A DNA stretch of 50,704 bases from Ruminococcus sp. AM22-13 (GTDB lineage Bacteria > Bacillota > Clostridia > Lachnospirales > Lachnospiraceae). Positions 1 through 7,109 of this stretch are shown here, piece after piece (within the stretch, counting starts at the first letter, position 1; each line of letters starts with the position of its first letter). The notes beneath the pieces are model-generated. The model was not told the origin of the DNA. It ran no database searches and saw only the letters and a program-made list of their open reading frames with translations. The stretch lies in NCBI RefSeq assembly GCF_003471165.1, contig NZ_QRIL01000030.1, positions 1 to 50,704 on the forward strand. The letters run 5' to 3'. The position numbers and the translations under genes are program-made.

Positions 1-71
1 AAGAATTTTCGAGAATCGTATGTGTTTCACTGTTTAGTTATCAAGGTCGTCTGTCTTGCGACAGCTTTGCT
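1..71 (-). other. 5' leader of an rRNA operon (gene body lies left of the window)
   Basis: Read on the minus strand, the segment at about 26-47 is ACCTTGATAACTAAACAGTG, the type of conserved leader element found before 16S and 23S rRNA genes in Lachnospiraceae. It is preceded by a short hairpin with a GCAA loop (about 50-65) and two strong promoters. No rRNA body is inside the window, so the 16S gene to the left is inferred, not seen. Confidence 0.6.
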
Positions 72-100
72 ATTTTATCATGTTGTTTTTAGTTTGTCAA
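72..100 (-). promoter_or_regulatory. rRNA promoter P2
   Basis: On the minus strand, TTGACA (95-100) and TAAAAT (72-77) are separated by exactly 17 bp. It sits directly upstream of the rRNA-type leader and is the downstream member of a tandem pair with almost identical flanking bases (AAAGTTCTTGACAAA in both). Confidence 0.85.
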
Positions 101-160
101 GAACTTTTTTTAATTCTTCAAAACTTTTTTTCAACACCTGTTCTCTTCAATAGCTTTTCG

Positions 161-189
161 ATTTTATCACATCTCTTTTGCTTTGTCAA
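161..189 (-). promoter_or_regulatory. rRNA promoter P1
   Basis: Minus-strand TTGACA (184-189), a 17-bp spacer and TAAAAT (161-166). It lies between tRNA-Ser(GGA) and the rRNA leader. Tandem consensus promoters are typical of rRNA operons. Confidence 0.85.
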
Positions 190-217
190 GAACTTTTTCT
201 TTCTTTTTTGAAAGAAA

Positions 218-307
218 CGGAGAAGGAGGGATTTGAACCCTCGCGCCGCTATTAACGACCTACTCCCTTTCCAGGGGAGCCCCTTCGGCCAGCTTGGGTA
301 CTTCTCC
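218..307 (-). tRNA. tRNA-Ser (anticodon GGA)
   Basis: The minus strand folds as a class II tRNA. The acceptor arm pairs GGAGAAG with CTTCTCC, the discriminator base is G, the variable arm is long, and the T loop reads GGTTCAAATCC. The anticodon loop CTGGAAA sits between CTCCC and GGGAG, so the anticodon is GGA (serine). The 3' CCA is not encoded. It is followed by the rRNA promoters and may be co-transcribed with that operon. Confidence 0.95.
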
Positions 308-404
308 AAACGCCCTAGATTCGTTATTTGCATTTCACGAATAACTATTTCGCACTTTCGTGCTCTTTATCAGGTTTTAACTTTTCTTTCGAAAAGTCTT
401 GTGC

Positions 405-434
405 ATTATATCGCACTTTCTACTTATTTGTCAA
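405..434 (-). promoter_or_regulatory. Promoter of tRNA-Ser(GGA)
   Basis: Minus-strand TTGACA (429-434), 18-bp spacer, TATAAT (405-410). It is about 100 bp upstream of the tRNA 5' end, so the transcript has a leader that includes short inverted repeats (about 320-365). Confidence 0.8.
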
Positions 435-479
435 GTACTTTTTTCAAGTTTTTCAACTTTTTTTTTCGAACCTGACTAG

Positions 480-565
480 CGGAGAGAGTGGGATTCGAAC
501 CCACGCGCCCTTGCGGACAAACGGTTTTCAAGACCGCCTCGTTATGACCACTTCGATATCTCTCC
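480..565 (-). tRNA. tRNA-Ser (anticodon TGA)
   Basis: Minus-strand class II tRNA. The acceptor pairs GGAGAGA with TCTCTCC, the discriminator is G, and the T loop is GGTTCGAATCC. The anticodon loop CTTGAAA lies between GCGGT and ACCGT, giving TGA, a serine anticodon. There is a long variable arm and no encoded CCA. It is a second serine isoacceptor 172 bp upstream of tRNA-Ser(GGA). Confidence 0.95.
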
Positions 566-614
566 ATATGTTGTTGTTTGTCTTTGGTGTTTTCTCACCG
601 CCGACGCAAGTGAT

Positions 615-643
615 ATTCTAGCACCAAAGTATTCACCTGTCAA
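615..643 (-). promoter_or_regulatory. Promoter of tRNA-Ser(TGA)
   Basis: Minus-strand TTGACA (638-643), 17-bp spacer, TAGAAT (615-620), about 50 bp upstream of the tRNA. Confidence 0.75.
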
Positions 644-679
644 CAACTTTTTTACATTTTTTTCATTTTTTCTTTCTCA

Positions 680-893
680 GACTTTAACAAACCCTGAAAT
701 CCCGCATAAATCCGCTGTTTTTTCTATAGTAATTCCAGAAAATAATACAACCAAAACAGTCCGGCAGGATGATTTCTTCAGCTGCAAGGCGGAGGAATGA
801 GGCGTAGCGGTGGCTACGCCGATTGACGACAACGCCGCAGATGAAAAATCAGACAAGTCAATATAGCAGTTACTTAATATTCGCTGTACTAGC
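680..893. repeat. Candidate dispersed intergenic repeat
   Basis: This is a gene-free stretch downstream of ispD. It contains a perfect 7-bp hairpin GGCGTAG/CTACGCC (801-807/814-820) set in GC-rich sequence, unlike the AT-rich flanks. I recognise the block around 785-840 as resembling a repeat seen between genes in Lachnospiraceae genomes, but only one copy lies in this window, so repetition is not shown here. The open frame through it (677-976 minus) has no recognisable protein features and overlaps ispD. Confidence 0.45.
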
Positions 894-1583
894 CTAACGC
901 AAGAATGCTTCTGCAATATAGAGATCCTCCGGCGTTGTGATCTTAATATTCTGGTAAGATCCTTCCGCAAGCGCAACCTTCACTCCTGTTTCCTGTTCTA
1001 TTACCATTGCATCATCTGTGATCTTACTCATATCCTTCTTACGGATACTGTCATGCGCCTCTCGGATAAGCGCATAAGAAAATATCTGTGGTGTCTGAAT
1101 CGTCCACACGCATTTTCTGTCTGGTGTTTCTTTTACATATCCTTCTGCATCTGACAGCTTTATCGTATCTTTGGACGGCATTCCCACTACGCATGCTCCG
1201 GTTTCTTTCACCTTCTCTAATCCGCGTTCGATAATTTCTTCTGTGATAAACGGCCTTGCTCCATCATGAATCAATACATATCGACAATCTTTGCATGCAC
1301 ACAATCCCGCATAGACAGAATCATAGCGTTCTTTTCCGCCTGCAATTACATTTGAAACCTTTGTAAAACCATATTTTTTTACTATTTCCTCTTTGCAGTA
1401 AGAAAGAGCGTCCTCTCCTGTCACGAGAATAATGTCCTGAATCAGTGGACTTTCCTGAAAACAACGCAGGGAATAATACAAGACCGGATAGCCCTGTATT
1501 TCCAGAAACTGCTTTTGTATTTTACTGTGCATTCTTTTTCCCTGTCCTGCTGCCAGAACAATGGCTGTATTTTTTTCTGCCAT
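894..1583 (-). CDS. ispD: 2-C-methyl-D-erythritol 4-phosphate cytidylyltransferase
   Basis: Cytosolic enzyme of the MEP isoprenoid pathway that transfers CMP from CTP to methylerythritol 4-phosphate. The 229 residues match the usual length of about 230. The N-terminal nucleotidyltransferase signature AAGQGKRM is at residues 11-18; the family motif VLIHDGARPF lies mid-protein and TDDAMVIE near the C-terminus. The start ATG is 2 bp after the tsaD stop, with its ribosome site (GGAG) inside the end of tsaD, so the two are translationally close. It is the last gene of the leftward cluster and ends at the edge of the repeat-like stretch. Confidence 0.93.
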   Translation of the reverse strand: MAEKNTAIVLAAGQGKRMHSKIQKQFLEIQGYPVLYYSLRCFQESPLIQDIILVTGEDALSYCKEEIVKKYGFTKVSNVIAGGKERYDSVYAGLCACKDCRYVLIHDGARPFITEEIIERGLEKVKETGACVVGMPSKDTIKLSDAEGYVKETPDRKCVWTIQTPQIFSYALIREAHDSIRKKDMSKITDDAMVIEQETGVKVALAEGSYQNIKITTPEDLYIAEAFLR

Positions 1584-1585
1584 TT

Positions 1586-2605
1586 TTAACGTTCTCCTAA
1601 TTTAAGATTCGGAACTGCATTCAGATCCCATCCATGACGTGTTCCTTTTATATATTCATAATAAGCAGCTACTCCGATCATTGCTGCATTATCCGTACAG
1701 AAAATCGGTGACGGACGGTAAAAGCTGTATTTATTCTTTTTACATGCCTCTTCCATCGCTGCTCTTAAAGTTCCGTTTGAAGCCACTCCACCCGCGATTG
1801 CGATCTTAGTCATTCCATAATCTTTTGCCGCGAGCATAGTGTGCTCTACCAATACATCAACTACTGCCTTCTGGAAAGATGCCGCCAGGTCTGCCCTGTT
1901 CACTTCTTCTCCTGTCATCTGGGCATGGTTGATATAATTTAATACCGCTGATTTTACTCCACTGAAGCTGAAATCATATGGGCAGTCTCCAATTTTAGCC
2001 TTAGGAAATTCTATTGCGTTCGGATTCCCCTCTTTTGAAAGTTTATCAACTTTTGGCCCGCCCGGATATCCCAGACCAATTGCTCTTGCCACTTTATCAA
2101 AAGCTTCTCCTGCCGCATCATCACGAGTGCGTCCCAGAATTTCAAATTCACCGTAATCTTTAACAATTACAAGATGGGTATGTCCACCGGATACGATCAA
2201 ACAGAGAAATGGTGGTTCCAGGTCCGGATGTTCTATATAATTTGCAGATACATGTCCCTCAATATGATGAACACCTACCAGTGGAAGTTTCTTTGCATAG
2301 GCGATAGCTTTGGCTTCCGCTACGCCCACCAAAAGCGCACCTACAAGTCCCGGACCGTAGGTGACACCAATCGCATCCAGGTCATCCAGCGTTACCCCCG
2401 CATCTGACAGAGCCTGCTCAATTACCTGGTTAATCTTTTCAATATGTTTACGGGAAGCAATTTCCGGAACTACTCCGCCGTATAAAGTATGAAGAGCAAT
2501 CTGCGAAGAGATCACATTTGACAAAATGGTTCTGCCATTTTTTACAACAGAAGCTGCTGTCTCATCACAGGAACTCTCTATTGCGAGAATTAATGTATCT
2601 TTCAT
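1586..2605 (-). CDS. tsaD: tRNA N6-adenosine threonylcarbamoyltransferase TsaD
   Basis: Catalytic subunit of t6A synthesis. It transfers threonylcarbamoyl from TC-AMP to A37 of tRNAs that read ANN codons and works with TsaB and TsaE, both encoded just upstream in the same direction (TsaC/TsaC2, which makes TC-AMP, is not in the window). The 339 residues match the family. The N-terminal ESSCDET motif (10-16), the metal-binding HHIEGH (113-118, with H114 and H118 spaced as in the family) and SGGHT are all present. It starts 10 bp after the RNase Z gene. Confidence 0.96.
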   Translation of the reverse strand: MKDTLILAIESSCDETAASVVKNGRTILSNVISSQIALHTLYGGVVPEIASRKHIEKINQVIEQALSDAGVTLDDLDAIGVTYGPGLVGALLVGVAEAKAIAYAKKLPLVGVHHIEGHVSANYIEHPDLEPPFLCLIVSGGHTHLVIVKDYGEFEILGRTRDDAAGEAFDKVARAIGLGYPGGPKVDKLSKEGNPNAIEFPKAKIGDCPYDFSFSGVKSAVLNYINHAQMTGEEVNRADLAASFQKAVVDVLVEHTMLAAKDYGMTKIAIAGGVASNGTLRAAMEEACKKNKYSFYRPSPIFCTDNAAMIGVAAYYEYIKGTRHGWDLNAVPNLKLGER

Positions 2606-2615
2606 TTTCTATTCC

Positions 2616-3524
2616 TCATTCTTCAAAATTCAACTCTACACTCTTTCCATCTTTTCCCGGGAACGCATTTGGAAAAATCTCGCGGACTTTATCCATAAAT
2701 TCGTCCGGTCTGACAAGAGAAGGACTGTAATGTGTCAGCCACATTTCCTGTACTTTTGCATCACGAGCCAGGACTGCTGCCTCGCGGAAAGTCATATGCT
2801 TATAGCCACGGGCTTTATCCGCTTTATCATCTTCCCCGTACATTCCCTCACAGATAAACAGATCTGACTCCTTTGCATTGCGCAGGATAGACTCTGTTGG
2901 TCTGGTATCCGTTGTATAAGTAAGTTTAATTCCTTTTCGCGCAGGTCCAAGTACCATCTCCGGTGTATAAGTGACACCATCCGCCTCTATGGTCTGCCCT
3001 TTCTGAAGAGGATTCCAGAATTTCAGCGGGATTTCCTGTTCCTTTGCTCTCTCTGCTGAGAATTTTCCCTGTCGAAGAATCTCAAGAGTATATCCATAGC
3101 AGAGAACATTATGATTCACTTTGAAAGCCGTGATTCGATAGCCATTCAATTCGATAACCTGTTCCGGCTGGGTAATTTCTATAAATTTGATTTCAAACGG
3201 AAGCTCCGGTGCAATTACACGCAATGCATTTACCACTCGTTCCAGCCCTTTCGGGCCAACCAGTGTAAGCGGTTCTGTTCGGTCTGCATTTCCCATTGTA
3301 AGGAGAAGTCCCGGAAGTCCACTGATATGATCCCCATGATAATGAGTAAAGCAGATCACATCAATCGGCTTGAAGCTCCATCCTTTTTCTTTAATTGCTA
3401 CCTGAGTGCCCTCACCACAGTCAATGAGCAGACTGCTCCCATTGTATCTTGTCATAAGTGCAGTCAGCCATCTTCGCGGCAGAGGCATCATTCCTCCGGT
3501 TCCAACTAAGCATACATCTAACAT
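2616..3524 (-). CDS. rnz: Ribonuclease Z (tRNA 3' endonuclease)
   Basis: Metallo-beta-lactamase-fold endonuclease that removes 3' trailers from tRNA precursors lacking an encoded CCA. Both tRNAs in this window lack CCA. Length is 302 residues. The zinc motif HYHGDH is at 61-66, with later ligands in TTDTRP and in the C-terminal LTHYSP. It lies between rimI and tsaD in a cluster otherwise devoted to tRNA modification. A 210-bp gap with a repeat-like element separates it from rimI, so it may have its own promoter. Confidence 0.94.
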   Translation of the reverse strand: MLDVCLVGTGGMMPLPRRWLTALMTRYNGSSLLIDCGEGTQVAIKEKGWSFKPIDVICFTHYHGDHISGLPGLLLTMGNADRTEPLTLVGPKGLERVVNALRVIAPELPFEIKFIEITQPEQVIELNGYRITAFKVNHNVLCYGYTLEILRQGKFSAERAKEQEIPLKFWNPLQKGQTIEADGVTYTPEMVLGPARKGIKLTYTTDTRPTESILRNAKESDLFICEGMYGEDDKADKARGYKHMTFREAAVLARDAKVQEMWLTHYSPSLVRPDEFMDKVREIFPNAFPGKDGKSVELNFEE

Positions 3525-3563
3525 ATATTTCCTCTATTTCTATTTATTTAATCTTACTGCTTA

Positions 3564-3648
3564 GAACGTGTTCGAAAAATTATTCCCGCAATCTGCACAC
3601 CCCACTTTGTGGCGCACCTCTTGTAGAAAGCCTTTTTTAACACGCTCC
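3564..3648. repeat. Small element with GAGCGTGTT-type inverted ends (copy 1)
   Basis: The left end GAACGTGTTCGAAAAA (from 3564) and the reverse complement of the right end GAGCGTGTTAAAAAAGG (3631-3647) form imperfect terminal inverted repeats around about 50 bp. Related ends recur at 18319-18337 and 32693-32722. It separates rimI from rnz. Confidence 0.5.
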
Positions 3649-3734
3649 AGGGGGGGGGTAAAAGTCTTTTCCCCTGATTTGATATCCCTGATTGTTATCA
3701 AACAAATCGGTATCATCATTTTTACAATAATTCG

Positions 3735-4172
3735 CTATTGCGGATGTCTGGTCATAAGCAGCGCATCCTCTACAGGGTCACTATAATATGCCTTACGAAT
3801 CCCATCCCTGGTAAATCCCATTCTCTCATAAAGACGAATCGCCGTTTCGTTTCCCACACGCACTTCCAGATGAATAGTTGTGACATCACGCTCTGCGGCA
3901 AGACGGATCAGACTCTGCATCAGAAACGCACCAATGCCTTCTCTCTGTCTGTCTTTTCGTACTGCCACATTTGTAATATCTCCCTCATCCAAGACCATAA
4001 GAAGTCCGCAGTAACCCAGTATTTTTTCTTTCTCTTCTACTACCAGAAACATGGCATCATCTCTGGTAAGAAAAGTAAAAAAACCTTCTTTTGTCCATGG
4101 AACATGAAACAGGTCCTGCTCTATTTCCATTACCTGATCCAGGTCATCTACAAGCATTTCACGCAGAATCAT
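3735..4172 (-). CDS. rimI: Ribosomal-protein-alanine N-acetyltransferase RimI
   Basis: GNAT-family acetyltransferase; in characterised bacteria it acetylates the N-terminal alanine of ribosomal protein S18. The 145 residues are typical. The acetyl-CoA loop reads RKDRQREGIGAFLM, and the C-terminal motif NETAIRLYERMGF is the family hallmark. Its start overlaps the tsaB stop by 4 bp (ATGA), as is common for tsaB-rimI pairs. The substrate is inferred from family and context. Confidence 0.92.
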   Translation of the reverse strand: MILREMLVDDLDQVMEIEQDLFHVPWTKEGFFTFLTRDDAMFLVVEEKEKILGYCGLLMVLDEGDITNVAVRKDRQREGIGAFLMQSLIRLAAERDVTTIHLEVRVGNETAIRLYERMGFTRDGIRKAYYSDPVEDALLMTRHPQ

Positions 4173-4897
4173 GCCTCTGCACCTACCTGTTTCTGCGCTT
4201 TTTCCCGCTCTGCACGTTCCCTCTCTGCCTGAGATACGCGAAGATATTCCGGTACATGCTCCATAGCAGTTTCTGTGCGTCCTTCTTTATAATAAATGCT
4301 TCCTAATGCGGCTACTGCTGCTGCTCTCTGTTTGTTTACATGAGCCGGTGCAAAGGAATACGGAACATGCAGTTTCTCGGCGATTAGTTCACGAAATACC
4401 GGCACTCCGTCTCCAAGGAAAGTAACCATTTCGCCTCTCTGGTTCAGTTCATCCAATAGTTCCTCTATCGGTGCTGCCCACTGCTCTTTTAATGTTACAA
4501 GCTGGTGATTTTCAAATCTGTAAATTCCTGTATACACTTGTTTTCTTCTGGCATCCATAATCGGGCAGATCAGTCCCTGCGCATCATAAAGATTATATGC
4601 AAGCGCATCCACCGTAGGCACTGCCACTAATGGTTTCTTCAATGCAAGTCCCAGCCCCTTAGCTGTCGCTGAACCGATACGAAGCCCTGTAAAAGATCCA
4701 GGACCTGCTGCTACTGCAATGGCATCTATAGATTCCAGTTCAAGCTCTGTCATCTTCACAATCTCATCCAGCATAGGCAGCAAAGTCTGAGAATGTGTTT
4801 TCTTATAATTTACTGTATATTCAGCCAGCAATGTATCATCTTCTACAACTGCGACAGATGCTACAATTCCTGAGCTGTCCAATGCTAAAATTTTCAT
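4169..4897 (-). CDS. tsaB: tRNA threonylcarbamoyladenosine biosynthesis protein TsaB
   Basis: Inactive TsaD paralogue that forms the scaffold of the TsaBDE complex. The N-terminus MKILALDSSG and the motif GPGSFTGLRIG are diagnostic. I chose the ATG at 4895-4897 (242 residues) because a strong GGAGG precedes it at 5 bp; the upstream in-frame ATG at 4939 adds 14 residues that do not belong to the family fold. It sits 65 bp downstream of the tsaE stop and overlaps rimI. Confidence 0.94.
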   Translation of the reverse strand: MKILALDSSGIVASVAVVEDDTLLAEYTVNYKKTHSQTLLPMLDEIVKMTELELESIDAIAVAAGPGSFTGLRIGSATAKGLGLALKKPLVAVPTVDALAYNLYDAQGLICPIMDARRKQVYTGIYRFENHQLVTLKEQWAAPIEELLDELNQRGEMVTFLGDGVPVFRELIAEKLHVPYSFAPAHVNKQRAAAVAALGSIYYKEGRTETAMEHVPEYLRVSQAERERAEREKAQKQVGAEA

Positions 4898-4962
4898 TTC
4901 TACCTCCTGACTGTCTTTCATTATGACAGTCCTTATCATACAATATCCCTGCAGCCCTCTGA

Positions 4963-5397
4963 TCAGATTTCTTCCAGACCGGTTACAGTAATCTTTCTGT
5001 AGTCAAATCCTTTATCCAGATCTTTCTCTATTGTCACCTTGATCAGATTTTCCGGGAGTATCTCTTCAATCAGATTTGCCCATTCGATCAGGCAGATTCC
5101 CTGTCCGAAGAAATAGTCATCGTATCCGATTTCTTCCATTTCCTCGATATCACCGATACGGTATACATCAAAATGGTATAGCGGAAGACGTCCACTCTCA
5201 TACTCCTGAATAATGGTAAATGTCGGACTGCAGATAGGCTCTGTGATTCCAAGTCCTGCTGCGACGCCTTGAGTGAATACGGTTTTTCCTACTCCCAGAT
5301 CACCTGTCAGTGTATAGATCTGTCCAGGTTTTGCATTCTCTCCAATCTTTTTTCCCACATCAAATGTTTCCTGTGGTGTTTTTGTCTCTATAATCAT
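4963..5397 (-). CDS. tsaE: tRNA threonylcarbamoyladenosine biosynthesis ATPase TsaE
   Basis: P-loop ATPase that regenerates the TsaBD complex during t6A synthesis. Walker A is GDLGVGKT, followed by the SPTF motif and the HFDVYR/E-G-I-CLIEW blocks typical of the family. The chosen start is the ATG at 5395-5397 (144 residues), preceded by AAGGTGG. The longer reading from 5463 would run across the promoter. It is the first gene of the leftward tsaE-tsaB-rimI unit and is divergent from the cyclophilin gene. Confidence 0.94.
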   Translation of the reverse strand: MIIETKTPQETFDVGKKIGENAKPGQIYTLTGDLGVGKTVFTQGVAAGLGITEPICSPTFTIIQEYESGRLPLYHFDVYRIGDIEEMEEIGYDDYFFGQGICLIEWANLIEEILPENLIKVTIEKDLDKGFDYRKITVTGLEEI

Positions 5398-5413
5398 CTT
5401 TTCCACCTTTTTC

Positions 5414-5463
5414 TTGCAGAATTGTCCTTTGCATATTATAATAGAGCGAACAGGGAAATACAA
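5414..5463. promoter_or_regulatory. Overlapping divergent promoters of tsaE and ppi
   Basis: Plus strand: TTGCAG (5414-5419), 17 bp, TATAAT (5437-5442), for the cyclophilin gene. Minus strand: TTGTAT (5458-5463), 17 bp, TATAAT (5435-5440), for tsaE. The two -10 boxes overlap in the palindrome ATTATAAT, so both promoters share one melting site. Confidence 0.75.
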
Positions 5464-5490
5464 TACTTTTTGAAAAGGAGACTTGAAACT

Positions 5491-6009
5491 ATGGCAAATC
5501 CAGTAGTTACTATTACCATGGACAATGGCGATGTGATGAAGGCAGAATTATATCCTGAAATCGCACCGAATACAGTAAACAATTTCATCAGCCTTGTAAA
5601 AAAGGGCTTCTATGACGGACTCATTTTCCATCGTGTTATCAATGGTTTTATGATTCAGGGTGGTTGCCCGGACGGAAACGGTATGGGCGGTCCGGGATAC
5701 AGCATTAAAGGTGAATTTACACAGAACAGATTCAAAAACGACCTGAAACATACAGCAGGTGTTCTTTCCATGGCAAGAGCCATGCATCCAAACTCAGCAG
5801 GAAGCCAGTTCTTTATCATGCATAAAGACGCTCCACATCTTGACGGTGCATATGCTGCATTTGGTAAAATTATTGAAGGAATGGATGTTGTAAACCGTAT
5901 CGCAGAAGAAGATACTGATTACAGCGATCGTCCTCTTGATGAGCAGAAGATCAAATCTATGACTGTAGATACTTTTGGTGTTGACTATCCGGAACCGGAG
6001 AAATGCTAA
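5491..6009 (+). CDS. Peptidyl-prolyl cis-trans isomerase (cyclophilin type)
   Basis: Cytosolic prolyl isomerase of 172 residues with no signal peptide. Family blocks are FHRVINGFMIQGG, with the catalytic Arg in FHRV, and the ARAMHPNSAGSQFFI block. The start is fixed by AAAAGGAG at 5473-5480 and by the promoter at 5414-5442; upstream in-frame sequence lies in the promoter and tsaE. It is a single-gene unit ending at a strong hairpin (6036-6109). Confidence 0.95.
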   Translation: MANPVVTITMDNGDVMKAELYPEIAPNTVNNFISLVKKGFYDGLIFHRVINGFMIQGGCPDGNGMGGPGYSIKGEFTQNRFKNDLKHTAGVLSMARAMHPNSAGSQFFIMHKDAPHLDGAYAAFGKIIEGMDVVNRIAEEDTDYSDRPLDEQKIKSMTVDTFGVDYPEPEKC

Positions 6010-6035
6010 AAATAGCATACAATAAAAAATAATAG

Positions 6036-6109
6036 AGCCTCATATGATTTTGAGTGCGGTAATATACTGATTGTATATCACACTGTTACTTTCAAAATCA
6101 CATGAGGCT
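6036..6109. terminator. Bidirectional hairpin after ppi
   Basis: AGCCTCATATGATTTTGA (6036-6053) pairs almost perfectly with TCAAAATCACATGAGGCT (6092-6109). The loop is long (about 38 nt) and short T/A runs follow on both sides. It lies between the convergent ppi and yigZ genes. Confidence 0.75.
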
Positions 6110-6187
6110 TTATCTATATTTCATTTCTTCTATCTACCACTTTTATAGCTTTCACTGCTGATTGCAGGATTCCGGATTCTTAATACC

Positions 6188-6844
6188 TCAGTCCTCGAAC
6201 ACCTTTACTTCGCCATCAATCATCGCATAATAAAGGTCTTTTTCCTTCTTCATTTTTGCTCTTCCATTCGTTCCTTCTGTGATGGCTTTCTCCACTGAGC
6301 CAATCTGGTCAGACGGAACCAGCAGGTGCAGTACTACTCTGTCTGTATATTCTGAATCCAGTATCGGAAGCTTCTGTTCTCCGGCAATATACTGGATTTT
6401 TCCGATTCCGGTGTAGTCTGTGATCACTTCCATCGAAATACCGTATGTTTTTTCTATCACAGTGCTGGCAGAAAGTCCTTCCTGCAGACTCTTGGAATAT
6501 GCTCTTACCAGCCCGCCCGTTCCAAGTAAAACTCCGCCAAAATATCTGGTAACTACCGCAGCCACATTATAAATATCTTCGCCCAGGATCACATCCAGCA
6601 TCGGTCTTCCTGCAGTTCCGGATGGTTCTCCGTCGTCACTGCATCGAGTATATTCACGATTCTTTCCCACTGAATATACATAACAGTTATGTCTGGCATC
6701 CCAGTATTTCTTCTTCATCTCCTCTATAAAAGCCAGCGCTTCCTCTTCCGTCTGTACAGGACGTACTGTGGCGATAAATCTGGATTTCTTTTCAACGATC
6801 TCGCCCTCCCCGCCCTCATAAACTGTTTTATATTTTTCAAGCAT
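6188..6844 (-). CDS. yigZ: YigZ/IMPACT family protein
   Basis: Small cytosolic protein of the YigZ (YvyE/UPF0029) family, related to eukaryotic IMPACT. Its biochemical role is not settled. The N-terminal domain carries KKSRFIATV, DARHNCYVY, SDDGEPSGTAGRPML and TRYFGGVLLGTGGLVRAYS, which are the defining family blocks; the C-terminal DUF1949-like domain follows from about residue 140. The 218 residues match the family. It is a single gene, divergent from the penicillin-binding protein gene. Confidence 0.93.
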   Translation of the reverse strand: MLEKYKTVYEGGEGEIVEKKSRFIATVRPVQTEEEALAFIEEMKKKYWDARHNCYVYSVGKNREYTRCSDDGEPSGTAGRPMLDVILGEDIYNVAAVVTRYFGGVLLGTGGLVRAYSKSLQEGLSASTVIEKTYGISMEVITDYTGIGKIQYIAGEQKLPILDSEYTDRVVLHLLVPSDQIGSVEKAITEGTNGRAKMKKEKDLYYAMIDGEVKVFED

Positions 6845-7054
6845 TTTGTTATTCCTCTCTTAAAGTAAATACGCATCTTTGCTGTTCACAGGAAAAATCC
6901 TGTTTACAAACAATAATGGTATTTAACTGTCTCTACCGCCACAGTGTACCATGAATTACAGAAATTCGCCAGCACAGTGTATACTAATTTTTATAAAAAC
7001 TCACAATAACCTCTATAAAGGTACAAAACCAATTGTGAATTTTTATTTTTTTGC

Positions 7055-7083
7055 TTTATTTACTTATTCTTATTTGATATAAT
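7055..7083 (+). promoter_or_regulatory. Probable promoter of the class A PBP gene
   Basis: TATAAT at 7078-7083 with a weak TTTATT 17 bp upstream (7055-7060), 27 bp before the ATG. The preceding segment has a 7-bp inverted repeat TCACAAT/ATTGTGA (about 7003-7040) followed by a T-rich run, which may be a terminator-like or regulatory hairpin. Confidence 0.5.
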
Positions 7084-7109
7084 AGAACGGATTATAAAGG
7101 AGGTTTAAC

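Noticed and set aside
677..976. 99-codon minus frame after ispD
   Set aside because: It overlaps the ispD 3' end and the repeat-like block, has no ribosome site of note and no recognisable motif.
5269..5490. N-terminal extension of the cyclophilin frame
   Set aside because: The added residues overlap tsaE and the divergent promoter; the ATG at 5491 has a proper ribosome site.
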